DNA of 64,000 nt from Thiorhodococcus mannitoliphagus (GTDB taxonomy: Bacteria; Pseudomonadota; Gammaproteobacteria; Chromatiales; Chromatiaceae). The stretch's first letter is position 1. Each line of letters starts with the position of its first letter. Position numbers and translations under genes: made by a program. Where the stretch lies: positions 1-64,000 of the forward strand of contig NZ_JAAIJR010000006.1 in NCBI RefSeq assembly GCF_010915725.1, read 5' to 3'. Below the pieces are notes generated by a model. That model was not told the DNA's origin, did no database searches, and saw only the letters and a list, made by a program, of their open reading frames with translations. Below, in pieces: positions 9,171 to 17,639 of this stretch.

Positions 9171-10652
9171 TCAGGCCTTCCTGATTCGGCGCCGATTCAA
9201 CCGTTCGACGAGTTCGCCGATCAGACGCGTATAGAGTTGATCGCCGAGTACCTTGTCCTCGACGTCCGCGTCCAAGCTGGGGTTGTCGTTGACCTCGATG
9301 ACCACGGGCCCCGAGGGCGTCTCCTTGAGATCGACCCCATAGAGGCCGTCGCCGATGAGATCGGCGGCCCGCAGCGCCATCTTGATCACCGCTGGCGGAA
9401 CCTCCTCGACGGCCAGGGTCTCATAGCCGCCCTCCTCGTGCCGACCATCGACCTCGTGCTTGACGATCTGCCAGTGATCGCGGCTCATGAGGTACTTGCA
9501 GGCATAGAAGGGCTTGCGACCAAGGACGCCGATACGCCAATCGAAGGAGGTATAGAGAAATTCCTGCGCCAGGATGAGATCCGATTCCTTGAAGAGCTTC
9601 GCCGCGATCCGGGTCAGACCGCCGCGGTCCTCCGCTTTGAAGACGCCGCGCGAGAAGGAGCCTTCCGGGATCTTGAGCACGATCGGGTAGCCGATCTGCT
9701 CCTCCGCATCCAGCAGACTCTCCTTGCGCAGCACCAGGGTCTTGGGCCGGGGGATGCGGTGCGCCGCCAGCAGCTCCGCCAGGTAGACCTTGTTGGTGCA
9801 GCGCAGGATGGAGTCCGGATCGTCGATCACGACCATACCCTCGCTGTCCGCCTTCTTGGCGAAGCGGAAGGTGTGATGGCCGATCCGCGTCGTCTCGCGG
9901 ATGAAGAGGGCGTCATACTCGGCGAGCCGGCCGTAGTCCTTGCGCTGGATGAGTTCGACGTTCACCCCTTGTGCCTTGCCGGCCTTGACGAAGCGCGCCA
10001 GGGCCTTGGCATCCGAGGGCGGCAGCTCCTCGTTGGGATCATGCAGGATGGCAAGGTCATAGCGGTAGGAGAGTCGGGCGCGCGGCTGGCGCCAGCGCTT
10101 GGAGAGATAGCCCTCCAAGGCCGTGAACAAGGGACTGTCGGCATCGTCCCCGACCGAGGTGATGGGCAAGGCCTTGATGGCCCCAATCCGCCAACTGCCC
10201 TGCAGGCGAAACTCGACCTTGAGGATGGGGCAGCGAAAGGTCTCGAAGATGAGACGCGCAAGCGGCTGCAGTTCCTTGACGTCGCACTGGCCGAAACAGA
10301 TGGTCAGCTCATAGGCGGTCGGGGTCAAGGCGGTCGTCTTGCGACGACCGAGCAGGCGCTGCGCCAGGGCATTGAGTTCCTCGGTCGCCAGACCATAGAT
10401 GTCCCGGCTGGAGAGTTCTTGGATGGTCCGCACCGTCGGAATGACCTTGTGGCCCCGCGCCTCGGCGAGCAGGGAGCAGTAGTAGCCCAAGGAGAGGTAG
10501 CGGTAGCTGCGGCAGAGATTGATGACCCGCAAGTCGCGCTTGGCCGCCAAGTCGCCGCCGGCGAGGTAATCCCGCGCCGTGACCACCGGCAGGCGCGGAT
10601 AGCCGGGCTTCCAATCGCCATGCTGCTCGACCAGCAGCAGATGCTCAGCCAT
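9171..10652 (-). CDS. RLAN-domain RimK-like ATP-grasp ligase
   Basis: A 493-residue ATP-dependent carboxylate-amine ligase. The first ~170 residues correspond to the RimK-like ATP-grasp N-terminal (RLAN) domain; the remainder is an ATP-grasp fold with the phosphate-binding stretch KIPEGSFSRGVF and the metal-binding end VVIEVNDNPSLD. RimK relatives add glutamate or other amino acids to a peptide or protein C-terminus. The start at 10652 overlaps the end of the upstream GNAT/C39 gene by 8 bases, indicating translational coupling. The conserved pairing of an RLAN-RimK ligase with a GNAT-C39-like protein suggests joint processing of a peptide or protein substrate; the substrate is not known. Confidence 0.85.
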   Translation of the reverse strand: MAEHLLLVEQHGDWKPGYPRLPVVTARDYLAGGDLAAKRDLRVINLCRSYRYLSLGYYCSLLAEARGHKVIPTVRTIQELSSRDIYGLATEELNALAQRLLGRRKTTALTPTAYELTICFGQCDVKELQPLARLIFETFRCPILKVEFRLQGSWRIGAIKALPITSVGDDADSPLFTALEGYLSKRWRQPRARLSYRYDLAILHDPNEELPPSDAKALARFVKAGKAQGVNVELIQRKDYGRLAEYDALFIRETTRIGHHTFRFAKKADSEGMVVIDDPDSILRCTNKVYLAELLAAHRIPRPKTLVLRKESLLDAEEQIGYPIVLKIPEGSFSRGVFKAEDRGGLTRIAAKLFKESDLILAQEFLYTSFDWRIGVLGRKPFYACKYLMSRDHWQIVKHEVDGRHEEGGYETLAVEEVPPAVIKMALRAADLIGDGLYGVDLKETPSGPVVIEVNDNPSLDADVEDKVLGDQLYTRLIGELVERLNRRRIRKA

Positions 10653-11814
10653 GGGCGCGCAGCCCGCCCGGCTCGGACACCAGGACGACGGCCTGCAGCC
10701 CAACCCGGCCATAGCGGGCCATGCGGCGGAGTTCGTCGCGTTGAATCGGCATGTCGATGGAATCCAGTGTCGTCTCTCCGTTGTCGTAGTCGACGTAGGG
10801 GTCGTGGACGTAGACGAAGTGCTCGTCGAAGCCGGTGATCACGACCCAGTGAGGGAATTTTTCCTGATAGATGCGATAGGAGCTGATCAGGACCAGGGGC
10901 ACGACGCCCGCGTCCCAGCGCGCCTGCAGGTCGGCAATGCTCAGCGTCTCGTAGTGGATCGGAATGCCGCGTTGCTCGGCCTCGGCGAGCATGTCCTCGT
11001 GGACCAGGCGCATCACCTCCTTCTTCTCCGGACTCCGCACCGAGTCGACGAGCAAGACGCCGGTGTCATTGACGAAGACCTCGACCTCGAACCCGCGCCG
11101 GTGCGCCGCGAGCGCCAGCCCGAGCGGCCCGCAGCCACCATGCCCGGAGGTCATGAAGATGGTGGTGGATTCGCGCCAGACGCGCAGCTCCAGGGTCCGA
11201 TTGAGTTCCAGGCTCGGCCGCAGGGCCTGCATGGCCATCATCAGCGACGAGGGGCCGCAGGTGAAATCCAGGGTCTGCTCGTAGAAGGGCACACGCTTGA
11301 GTTCCGGCTTGAGTTCGGGCGCGATCAGCTTCTCGTAGCGCAGCGCCTCCATGTGGTCTTCGTAGTAGTCCGAGAGCACACCAAAGCGCCGGTAACCCGC
11401 ACGCTCGAACAGCGTCTGGGACGCCACATTGTCGCGACGGATCTCCAAGCGCATGTAGGCACGGTCCTCCTCCCAGGCCACCTGCTCCGCCGCCTCCACC
11501 AAGCGCTGCCCCAGGCCGCGCCCGCGCGCCTGCTCAGAGACGGCGATCGAGTAGAGCCGAGCCACCGAGGTCGCGCGGCTGAAGAGCACCAAGACGTAGC
11601 CGAGCAGCGTACCAACGTCTTCCGCGACCAGCACCCGAGCCCGCCCGCGTGTCAGCAGATAGCGAAATTGGCGGCGATTGATGCGATCCGTTTGGAACGA
11701 CGCCTCCTCCAGCCGCAGCAAGGCGCTCAGGTCACTGACGACCGCGGGACGAATGCGCGATGAGGATGTCTCGAGGACGCTCGGAGTCGGCTTGAGGGAA
11801 GGGGTCGGCAACAA
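10645..11814 (-). CDS. GNAT acetyltransferase fused to a C39-like (DUF3335) peptidase domain
   Basis: Two domains: an N-terminal GNAT fold (acetyl-CoA loop in VSEQARGRGLGQRLV, followed by the NVASQTLFERAGYRR strand-helix) and a C-terminal cysteine-peptidase-like domain beginning at DFTCGPSSLMMAM (Cys in CGP context, typical of C39-like proteins) with a later HWVVITGFDEHFVYVHDPY histidine block. The reading frame is open to 12027, but the first ~80 residues look non-coding and would abut the divergent OsmC gene. I place the start at a TTG near 11814, downstream of a promoter-like pair; the start is uncertain. It is the first gene of the operon with the ATP-grasp ligase. Confidence 0.8.
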   Translation of the reverse strand: MLPTPSLKPTPSVLETSSSRIRPAVVSDLSALLRLEEASFQTDRINRRQFRYLLTRGRARVLVAEDVGTLLGYVLVLFSRATSVARLYSIAVSEQARGRGLGQRLVEAAEQVAWEEDRAYMRLEIRRDNVASQTLFERAGYRRFGVLSDYYEDHMEALRYEKLIAPELKPELKRVPFYEQTLDFTCGPSSLMMAMQALRPSLELNRTLELRVWRESTTIFMTSGHGGCGPLGLALAAHRRGFEVEVFVNDTGVLLVDSVRSPEKKEVMRLVHEDMLAEAEQRGIPIHYETLSIADLQARWDAGVVPLVLISSYRIYQEKFPHWVVITGFDEHFVYVHDPYVDYDNGETTLDSIDMPIQRDELRRMARYGRVGLQAVVLVSEPGGLRAHG

Positions 11815-11842
11815 GGGTGGCCTGAAATCGAAGAGTGGCAAG

Positions 11843-11870
11843 AATCTACTGCAGCACGGGGAAAAAGCAA
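11843..11870 (-). promoter_or_regulatory. Putative sigma-70 promoter of the GNAT/C39-RimK operon
   Basis: On the minus strand TTGCTT (11870-11865), a 16-base spacer and TAGATT (11848-11843). It lies about 30 bases ahead of the preferred start of the GNAT/C39 gene. The match is moderate and by eye only. Confidence 0.3.
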
Positions 11871-12037
11871 GGTCATTGACGCCCGAGGCGGCCTTGGCCC
11901 TCCGTCCAGCCAAGCGCTCGCTCGGTGGGAGATGGCGCGGTCGAGTCGACGGCGACGCCCCCGCAATCGCGGTGGCGTTGATCACGGGGGTTTCGCCCGC
12001 ATCCATCCTCATCGACCACCATGACAAGACCGAGAGG

Positions 12038-12562
12038 ATGATGGCGATGAGATCCGATGAGCTGAGGGCGCTGCAGGCGCCCCTGAAAGCGCGCTATGGC
12101 GAGAGCCCCGAGGCCGCCCTGGTGACCCTTAAAGCGGAGGGACAGCTCGGCGAGAACCTCGCTTGCGCCGTCGACACCGGGCGTGCCCTGGTCGAGGCGG
12201 GACTCCACCCCGCCACCGGCGGCAGCGGAGCACAGGCGTGCTCGGGCGACATGCTGCTGCAGGCGCTGGCGGCCTGCGCCGGGGTCACACTGCAAGCCGT
12301 CGCCACGGCCTTCGGCGTCGAGGTCAGATCCGGCAAGGTCATCGCCGAGGGCGATCTCGACTTCCGCGGCACCCTCGGACTCGCCAAGGACTGCCCGGTC
12401 GGCTTTCGCGAGATCCGCATGCGCTTCGAGCTGGATGCGGACGCCGACGCGGAGACGCTGGACAAGGTCATCGCCGTGACCGAGCGCTACTGTGTCGTGC
12501 TGCAGACCCTGCGCAGTTCGCCGCCGGTGATTGTGTCGCGCGCCCGCCCGGACATAGGATGA
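12038..12562 (+). CDS. OsmC/Ohr family protein
   Basis: A 174-residue OsmC-type thiol peroxidase fold. The two conserved cysteines are visible: one in the SGAQACSGDMLLQALAACAG helix region and one in the ERYCVVLQTL helix, the usual peroxidatic/resolving arrangement in this superfamily. Starts at 12038, 12041 and 12047 are all in frame behind a GAGAGG; 12047 has the best spacing. It is divergent from the GNAT/C39 operon. It probably reduces organic hydroperoxides, though OsmC-like subfamilies with other roles exist. A second, dissimilar OsmC protein is encoded at 57860-58321. Confidence 0.82.
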   Translation: MMAMRSDELRALQAPLKARYGESPEAALVTLKAEGQLGENLACAVDTGRALVEAGLHPATGGSGAQACSGDMLLQALAACAGVTLQAVATAFGVEVRSGKVIAEGDLDFRGTLGLAKDCPVGFREIRMRFELDADADAETLDKVIAVTERYCVVLQTLRSSPPVIVSRARPDIG

Positions 12563-12602
12563 CCGCGATCCGGCCTCCACCCCGCACATTTAGGACGACT
12601 TC

Positions 12603-13763
12603 ATGCCCGCTCAGGCTCCCTCTCTCCAGACCATGCTCGAAGGCTTGATCGGCACCCTGTCGGTCAGCAGCGTGACGCCCGATTTCGACCACAGCAACCG
12701 CCCACTCGTCGAGCTGCTCGCGGGCTGGCTGGAGCCTGCCGGCTTCCAGGTGGAGATCCTGGAGATCCCAGGTCATCCGGACAAATGCAATCTGCTCGCG
12801 ACCCTAGGCAGCGGTCCGGGCGGGCTGGTGCTCGCCGGACACACGGACACGGTGCCCTTCAACGCACCACTCTGGGACTATGATCCGCTCAAGCTGACGG
12901 AGGCGGACGGCCGCTACTATGGCCTGGGCACCTCCGACATGAAGTCCTTCTTCGCCTTCGCCATCGAAGCGGCGCGCGGGCTTGCGGCGGCCGACCTGAA
13001 GTGTCCGCTCATGATCCTGGCGACAGCGGACGAGGAGTCCGCGATGCATGGCGCGCGCGCCCTGGCGAATGCCGGTCGTCCCTTGGGCCGCTATGCGGTG
13101 ATCGGCGAGCCGACCGGGCTCAGGCCGGTGCGACTGCATAAGGGTGTGATGGGCGAGGCGATTCGTCTGATCGGACGCAGCGGTCACGCCAGCGACCCCA
13201 GCCTGGGGAACAACGCGCTAGAAGGCATGCACGAGGCGATCGGCGCCCTACTCGCCTGGCGCGAGGAGCTGAAGCAGAGACACCATCACCCGGCCTTCCA
13301 CATCCCCTACCCGACCCTCAACCTCGGCCACATCCACGGCGGCGACAATCCGAACCGCATCTGCGGCGACTGTGAGCTGCACCTCGACATGCGCCTGCTG
13401 CCGGGACTGACGGCCGAGGAACTGCGCTCGGAGCTGACCCGACACGTGGCCGAGGTCGGCGAACGACGTGGGCTGCAGTGGTCCGTCAGCCCCCTGTTCG
13501 AGGCCATCCCGCCGGCGGAAACGCCGGCCGAGTCCGCCATCGTCCGCGTCTGCGAGGAACTCACTGGACATGCCGCGGAGGCCGTCAACTTCGGCACCGA
13601 GGCGCCCTTCTTCAATCAGCTCGGCATGGAGACTCTGGTGCTCGGACCGGGCGACATTGCCCAGGCCCACCAGCCGAACGAATACCTGGCGCTCGACCGC
13701 ATCGACCCCATGCTCGGCATCCTACAATCGCTGATTCAGCGGCTCTGCCTGCGCCCGCGCTGA
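12603..13763 (+). CDS. argE: Acetylornithine deacetylase (M20 family)
   Basis: A 386-residue zinc hydrolase that removes the acetyl group from N-acetylornithine in arginine synthesis. It shows the ArgE pattern: first metal ligand in LAGHTDTVPF, bridging Asp in LGTSDMKSF, the catalytic/ligand Glu pair in ATADEESAMHGA, the lid-domain segment GRSGHASDPSLGNNALE, and the final ligand region NFGTEAPFFNQLG. Length matches ArgE. It follows the OsmC gene by 40 bases on the same strand, possibly co-transcribed. Confidence 0.92.
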   Translation: MPAQAPSLQTMLEGLIGTLSVSSVTPDFDHSNRPLVELLAGWLEPAGFQVEILEIPGHPDKCNLLATLGSGPGGLVLAGHTDTVPFNAPLWDYDPLKLTEADGRYYGLGTSDMKSFFAFAIEAARGLAAADLKCPLMILATADEESAMHGARALANAGRPLGRYAVIGEPTGLRPVRLHKGVMGEAIRLIGRSGHASDPSLGNNALEGMHEAIGALLAWREELKQRHHHPAFHIPYPTLNLGHIHGGDNPNRICGDCELHLDMRLLPGLTAEELRSELTRHVAEVGERRGLQWSVSPLFEAIPPAETPAESAIVRVCEELTGHAAEAVNFGTEAPFFNQLGMETLVLGPGDIAQAHQPNEYLALDRIDPMLGILQSLIQRLCLRPR

Positions 13764-13857
13764 AACCGCGCACGACGGCAAGGCTCGATCGAACCGGAAG
13801 CCTGGCAGCCTGTCGGAGAGGCATTGCCCAGGCACTCAGCACATCAGGAGGATGCCC

Positions 13858-14880
13858 ATGTCTATCATCTATGTCGATCTGATCGACGCCTGCCACATGA
13901 AATGCCCCACCTGCGTCCGGGGCACCCGATTGCTGCCGAACAGCTCGCGCCGGATCCCGATGGCGCAATTCGAGCGCATCGTCGCGAAGGCCAAGCACGA
14001 GGGCTACGAAAACGTCGGTCTCTACAACTGGACAGAACCCTTTCTCAACGCCCGGATCGCCGACTACATCCGGGTGGTCAAATCACTCGACCTCAATTGC
14101 GAGGTCTCCACCACCCTCTCCTTTCGCGGACGCACCGCGCTGATCGAGGAGTCACTGAGGGCCGGGTTGAACAGGCTGATCGTCTCGGTCTCCGGCTTCA
14201 CCCAGGAACTCCACCAGATCAACCACCGAGGCGGCAATCTCGCGATGGTGAAGGCCAACCTGGAACACATGGCCCAACTCATGGCCCGGGAACCAATCAA
14301 GACCCAGATCCTGTTGCGCTTCCTGCGATTCGATCACAACCAGGGAGAGGAGCCCTTGGTCGCGGACTATGCGCGCCAACTGGGATTCGCCTTCGAACCG
14401 CTCCAGGGCGTCGGAATGGTCGACAACCCTATCAGCAACTACGCCCACCAAGAGGGTTACTTGGAGCGGCTGCGGGACTATTCACCGGCCAGGCTTCAGA
14501 TGCACGACGGCGAGGTCTGCCCGCTGATCATGGAGACGGTCGCGGTGGACGCCAACGGCATGGTCTCGCTCTGCTGCGCCAACCCCAACTACCCGGCGCT
14601 CGAGATCGGCCCTTATCTCGAACTCACCCGCGAGGAAATCATGATCAGACGCTACGCGCATCCGCTGTGCCCGAGCTGCGCCTTCCCGCGACGGGCTGCG
14701 ACCCCAGAGGATCACAAACACCTGCTGGGCGCACTGAGCGTTCGGCTGAAGGCGACCAAGGAAATCGGATCTCTCGGAGAATCCCCAGGAGACAGATCGG
14801 GCATCTCGACCGATCTCGGGTCGGCTGGCATGCTAGATGGCCTCAAGGGGCGCCTGAAGCGCTGGCTGGCATTCAGCTAG
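13858..14880 (+). CDS. Radical SAM protein with SPASM-like C-terminus
   Basis: A 340-residue protein. The [4Fe-4S] cluster motif CHMKCPTC (Cx3Cx2C) lies within the first 20 residues after a short strand (IIYVDLIDA), followed by a TIM-barrel-like middle (GGNLAMVKANLE is the typical linking helix). Near the C-terminus, CPLIMETVAVDANGMVSLCC and CPSCAFPRR give a SPASM/Twitch-like cysteine set for an auxiliary cluster. ATG 13858 is chosen since AGGAGG ends 6 bases before it. Such proteins modify peptides or sugars. No precursor peptide is evident nearby, so the substrate is unknown. Confidence 0.85.
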   Translation: MSIIYVDLIDACHMKCPTCVRGTRLLPNSSRRIPMAQFERIVAKAKHEGYENVGLYNWTEPFLNARIADYIRVVKSLDLNCEVSTTLSFRGRTALIEESLRAGLNRLIVSVSGFTQELHQINHRGGNLAMVKANLEHMAQLMAREPIKTQILLRFLRFDHNQGEEPLVADYARQLGFAFEPLQGVGMVDNPISNYAHQEGYLERLRDYSPARLQMHDGEVCPLIMETVAVDANGMVSLCCANPNYPALEIGPYLELTREEIMIRRYAHPLCPSCAFPRRAATPEDHKHLLGALSVRLKATKEIGSLGESPGDRSGISTDLGSAGMLDGLKGRLKRWLAFS

Positions 14881-14916
14881 ACGGCGCCGATCACAACCCA
14901 TCGAATAGGTCATCCA

Positions 14917-15813
14917 ATGCGCTGGAAAGACGGTCGTCGGAGCGACAACATCGAGGACCGCCGGGGCGAGGGCTTCAGCGGCCGACCCAGGGGCTTCGGA
15001 CCACGGATCGGCATTCGCGGAGGGGTCGGCGGCGTATTAGTAGTCGTGGTCCTGCTCCTACTCGGCGTCGACCCTAGCCTCCTGCTGTCGCAGCTCGAGC
15101 AACCACCCATGGACAGCACGCCGAGCAGTCATCAGACGACACCCTATGCCAGTGACCATCCGGCCGGCCAGGACCAGCTCGCCGAATTCGTCTCGGTCGT
15201 GCTGGCCGACACGGAAGACACCTGGACCCAGATCTTCCGCGAGCACGGCAAAGGCTACAGCGATCCGCGCCTGGTCCTCTTCAGCGGCGCGACCCGCTCG
15301 GCCTGCGGCCTGGGAGAGGCGGCCATGGGGCCCTTCTACTGCCCTGGAGATCAAAAGGTCTACATCGACCTCGCCTTCTATGACGAACTGCGCAGCCAGT
15401 TCGGTGCACCCGGCGACTTCGCGCAGGCCTATGTGATTGCGCACGAGGTCGGGCACCACGTGCAGAACCTGCTCGGCATTTCCGATCAGGTTCAGTCCCT
15501 GAGCCGGCGCTCCAGCAAGGTCGAGGCGAACGCGCTCTCCGTGCGGCTCGAACTGCAGGCCGACTGTTTCGCCGGACTCTGGGCCAACCGGGCGCACAAG
15601 GCGCGCAACATCTTGGAGCAAGGCGATGTCGAGGAGGGGCTGAACGCGGCCTCCGCGATCGGTGACGACCGCCTCCAGCGCCAGAGTCGCGGTACGGTCA
15701 CGCCGGACAGCTTCACCCACGGCAGTTCCGCCCAACGCCTGCGCTGGTTCAAGCGAGGACTGCAGTCCGGAGAACTCTCGGCCTGCGATACCTTCTCCGC
15801 CGAGCGGTTATAG
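14917..15813 (+). CDS. Neutral zinc metallopeptidase, YpfJ family
   Basis: A 298-residue membrane-anchored protein. It begins with the family-typical MRWKDGRRSDNIEDRRG, has one transmembrane helix (about residues 35-52), then a C-terminal metallopeptidase-like domain containing the zinc motif in AHEVGHHVQN and a downstream ELQADCFAG segment whose Glu is the usual third ligand. It starts 36 bases after the radical SAM gene on the same strand. The family is widespread and its physiological role is poorly defined. Confidence 0.88.
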   Translation: MRWKDGRRSDNIEDRRGEGFSGRPRGFGPRIGIRGGVGGVLVVVVLLLLGVDPSLLLSQLEQPPMDSTPSSHQTTPYASDHPAGQDQLAEFVSVVLADTEDTWTQIFREHGKGYSDPRLVLFSGATRSACGLGEAAMGPFYCPGDQKVYIDLAFYDELRSQFGAPGDFAQAYVIAHEVGHHVQNLLGISDQVQSLSRRSSKVEANALSVRLELQADCFAGLWANRAHKARNILEQGDVEEGLNAASAIGDDRLQRQSRGTVTPDSFTHGSSAQRLRWFKRGLQSGELSACDTFSAERL

Positions 15814-15914
15814 CGACTGTCGGAGAGGCACGAGAGGGTCCGCCGCTTCTGTCTCAGCCGGCATTAGAGAGCACATCCAAGCCCCTTTCGGGACCTCCCG
15901 CTCAGGTCACGCAC

Positions 15915-15934
15915 CACTGCCGCGCGCGGCAGTG
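15915..15934. promoter_or_regulatory. Perfect 20-bp palindrome upstream of the urea importer
   Basis: CACTGCCGCG directly joined to CGCGGCAGTG. It lies 27 bases left of the NtrC-like site and could be a second, weaker regulator site or simply a hairpin. Confidence 0.45.
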
Positions 15935-15941
15935 GGCGATG

Positions 15942-15958
15942 AGCACCAAATCGGTGCA
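15942..15958. promoter_or_regulatory. NtrC-like enhancer site
   Basis: AGCACCAAATCGGTGCA: GCACC-N5-GGTGC dyad matching the NtrC consensus TGCACY-N5-GGTGCA, ~80 bases upstream of the sigma-54 element. Identification by eye; the combination with the sigma-54 site makes it convincing. Confidence 0.75.
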
Positions 15959-16034
15959 CGACTTCCAAGATTTGCGACCCTGTTCACAGATTCGGAGGCG
16001 CTGCCGCCAGACCAGTGCTCGCCGTGAACTTATA

Positions 16035-16049
16035 TGGCACATAAATTGC
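16035..16049 (+). promoter_or_regulatory. Sigma-54 promoter of the urea transport operon
   Basis: TGGCAC-ATAAA-TTGC matches the -24/-12 consensus TGGCAC-N5-TTGC exactly in both blocks and spacing. It is 55 bases ahead of urtA. The 15814-16103 gap thus holds a full nitrogen-regulated promoter. Confidence 0.85.
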
Positions 16050-16103
16050 TTATCGACAACCCGATCGATCCCCTCAACCACGTCTCGGGAGTCCTTCGCA
16101 CAC

Positions 16104-17396
16104 ATGACCAAGACTAAGCGTATCGCGTCGGCGGCCACCCTGGCTGCCGCTCTGTCATTCGGTATCACGTCCCTCGCCAACGCCGCCGACACCATCAAGG
16201 TCGGCATCCTCCATTCGCTCTCCGGCACCATGGCGATCAGCGAGACCACGCTGAAGGACACCATGCTGATGCTCATCGACGAGCAGAACAAGAAGGGCGG
16301 CCTGCTCGGCAAACAGCTCGAAGCCGTGGTCGTCGACCCGGCCTCCAACTGGCCGCTGTTCGCCGAGAAGGCGCGCGAGCTGATCGAGAAGGACAAGGTG
16401 GCGGCCGTCTTCGGCTGCTGGACCTCGGTCTCGCGCAAGTCCGTCCTGCCTGTCTTCGAGGAGCTGAACGGCCTGCTCTTCTATCCGGTGCAGTACGAGG
16501 GCGAGGAGTCGTCCAAGAACGTTTTCTACACGGGCGCCGCGCCCAACCAGCAGGCCATCCCGGCCGTCGACTATCTGATGGACGACCTGGGCGTGAAGCG
16601 CTGGGTCCTGGCGGGCACCGACTACGTCTATCCGCGCACCACCAACAAGATCCTCGAGGCCTACCTGAAGGCCAAGGGCGTGGCGGACGAGGACATCATG
16701 ATCAACTACACGCCCTTCGGACACTCCGACTGGCAGAGCATCGTCTCCGACATCAAGAAGTTCGGCTCCGCAGGCAAGAAGACCGCCGTAGTCTCGACCA
16801 TCAACGGCGACGCCAACGTGCCCTTCTACAAGGAGCTTGGCAACCAGGGTATCTCCTCCGAGGACATCCCGGTCGTCGCCTTCTCCGTGGGTGAGGAAGA
16901 ACTCTCCGGCATCGACACCAAGCCGCTGGTCGGCCACCTCGCGGCCTGGAACTACTTCATGAGCGTCGACACACCCGAAAACGAGACCTTCATCGACTCC
17001 TGGCACAGCTTCATCAAGGATGACAAGCGCGTGACCAACGATCCCATGGAGGCCCATTACATCGGCTTCAATCTCTGGGTCCAGGCGGTCGAGAAGGCGG
17101 GCAGCACGGACACCGACAAGGTGATCGAGGCCATCATCGGGCTCGAAACCCCGAATCTCACCGGCGGCAAGGCGGTGATGCTCAAGAACCATCACATCAC
17201 CAAGCCGGTGCTGATCGGCGAGATCCAGGACGACGGTCAGTTCGCCGTGGTCTGGGAGACGGAAAAGGAGGTCCCGGGCGACGCCTGGTCCGACTTCCTG
17301 CCCGGCAGCAAGGACATCATCGCCGACTGGACGCCGCCGATCTCCTGCGGCAACTACAACACCGTCACCAAGAAGTGCTCGGGGCAGAATTACTGA
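16104..17396 (+). CDS. urtA: Urea ABC transporter, substrate-binding protein
   Basis: Periplasmic urea-binding protein of 430 residues. It has a Sec signal peptide (MTKTKRIASAATLAAALS... cleaved after LANA) and then the type-I periplasmic fold starting ADTIKVGILHSLSGTMAISE, which is diagnostic of UrtA/AmiC-like proteins. The following AVFGCWTSVSRKSVLPVFEE and LLFYPVQYEGEESS stretches line the amide pocket in this family. The ATG at 16104 is taken because the signal peptide starts there. It is the first gene of urtABCDE under the sigma-54/NtrC promoter, so induction by nitrogen limitation is inferred. A heptamer repeat and hairpin follow the stop. Confidence 0.96.
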   Translation: MTKTKRIASAATLAAALSFGITSLANAADTIKVGILHSLSGTMAISETTLKDTMLMLIDEQNKKGGLLGKQLEAVVVDPASNWPLFAEKARELIEKDKVAAVFGCWTSVSRKSVLPVFEELNGLLFYPVQYEGEESSKNVFYTGAAPNQQAIPAVDYLMDDLGVKRWVLAGTDYVYPRTTNKILEAYLKAKGVADEDIMINYTPFGHSDWQSIVSDIKKFGSAGKKTAVVSTINGDANVPFYKELGNQGISSEDIPVVAFSVGEEELSGIDTKPLVGHLAAWNYFMSVDTPENETFIDSWHSFIKDDKRVTNDPMEAHYIGFNLWVQAVEKAGSTDTDKVIEAIIGLETPNLTGGKAVMLKNHHITKPVLIGEIQDDGQFAVVWETEKEVPGDAWSDFLPGSKDIIADWTPPISCGNYNTVTKKCSGQNY

Positions 17397-17438
17397 GTGG
17401 TCGGTGGTCGGTGGTCGGTGGTCGGTGGTCGGTGGTCA
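17397..17438. repeat. Heptamer tandem array (GGTCGGT)n after urtA
   Basis: About six units of GGTCGGT begin at the first base after the urtA stop codon. The unit is the reverse complement of the CCGACCA units at 51900-51930. Confidence 0.9.
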
Positions 17439-17531
17439 GGATGGTGCGTCCATCTGGTGACGAGGCCCTGCTTCACGACGTTGACGCACGCACTCACTGA
17501 CGACCGCTGACGCTACCAGGCCACTCGGCAA

Positions 17532-17555
17532 GGCGCCGCAGCGACTTGCGGCGCC
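17532..17555 (+). terminator. Intercistronic hairpin between urtA and urtB
   Basis: GGCGCCGCA - GCGACT - TGCGGCGCC, a 9-bp perfect stem without a following U-run. In binding-protein operons such stem-loops usually stabilise the upstream mRNA or partially attenuate, giving excess UrtA over the membrane components; that role is inferred. Confidence 0.5.
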
Positions 17556-17639
17556 CCCCTATCACGACGAGTCCCGGTCACTCAGTCACCCAACTCCAGC
17601 AGGGCCGCATTCCTAACTCCTGCGGCTCGAGGTTCCGGT

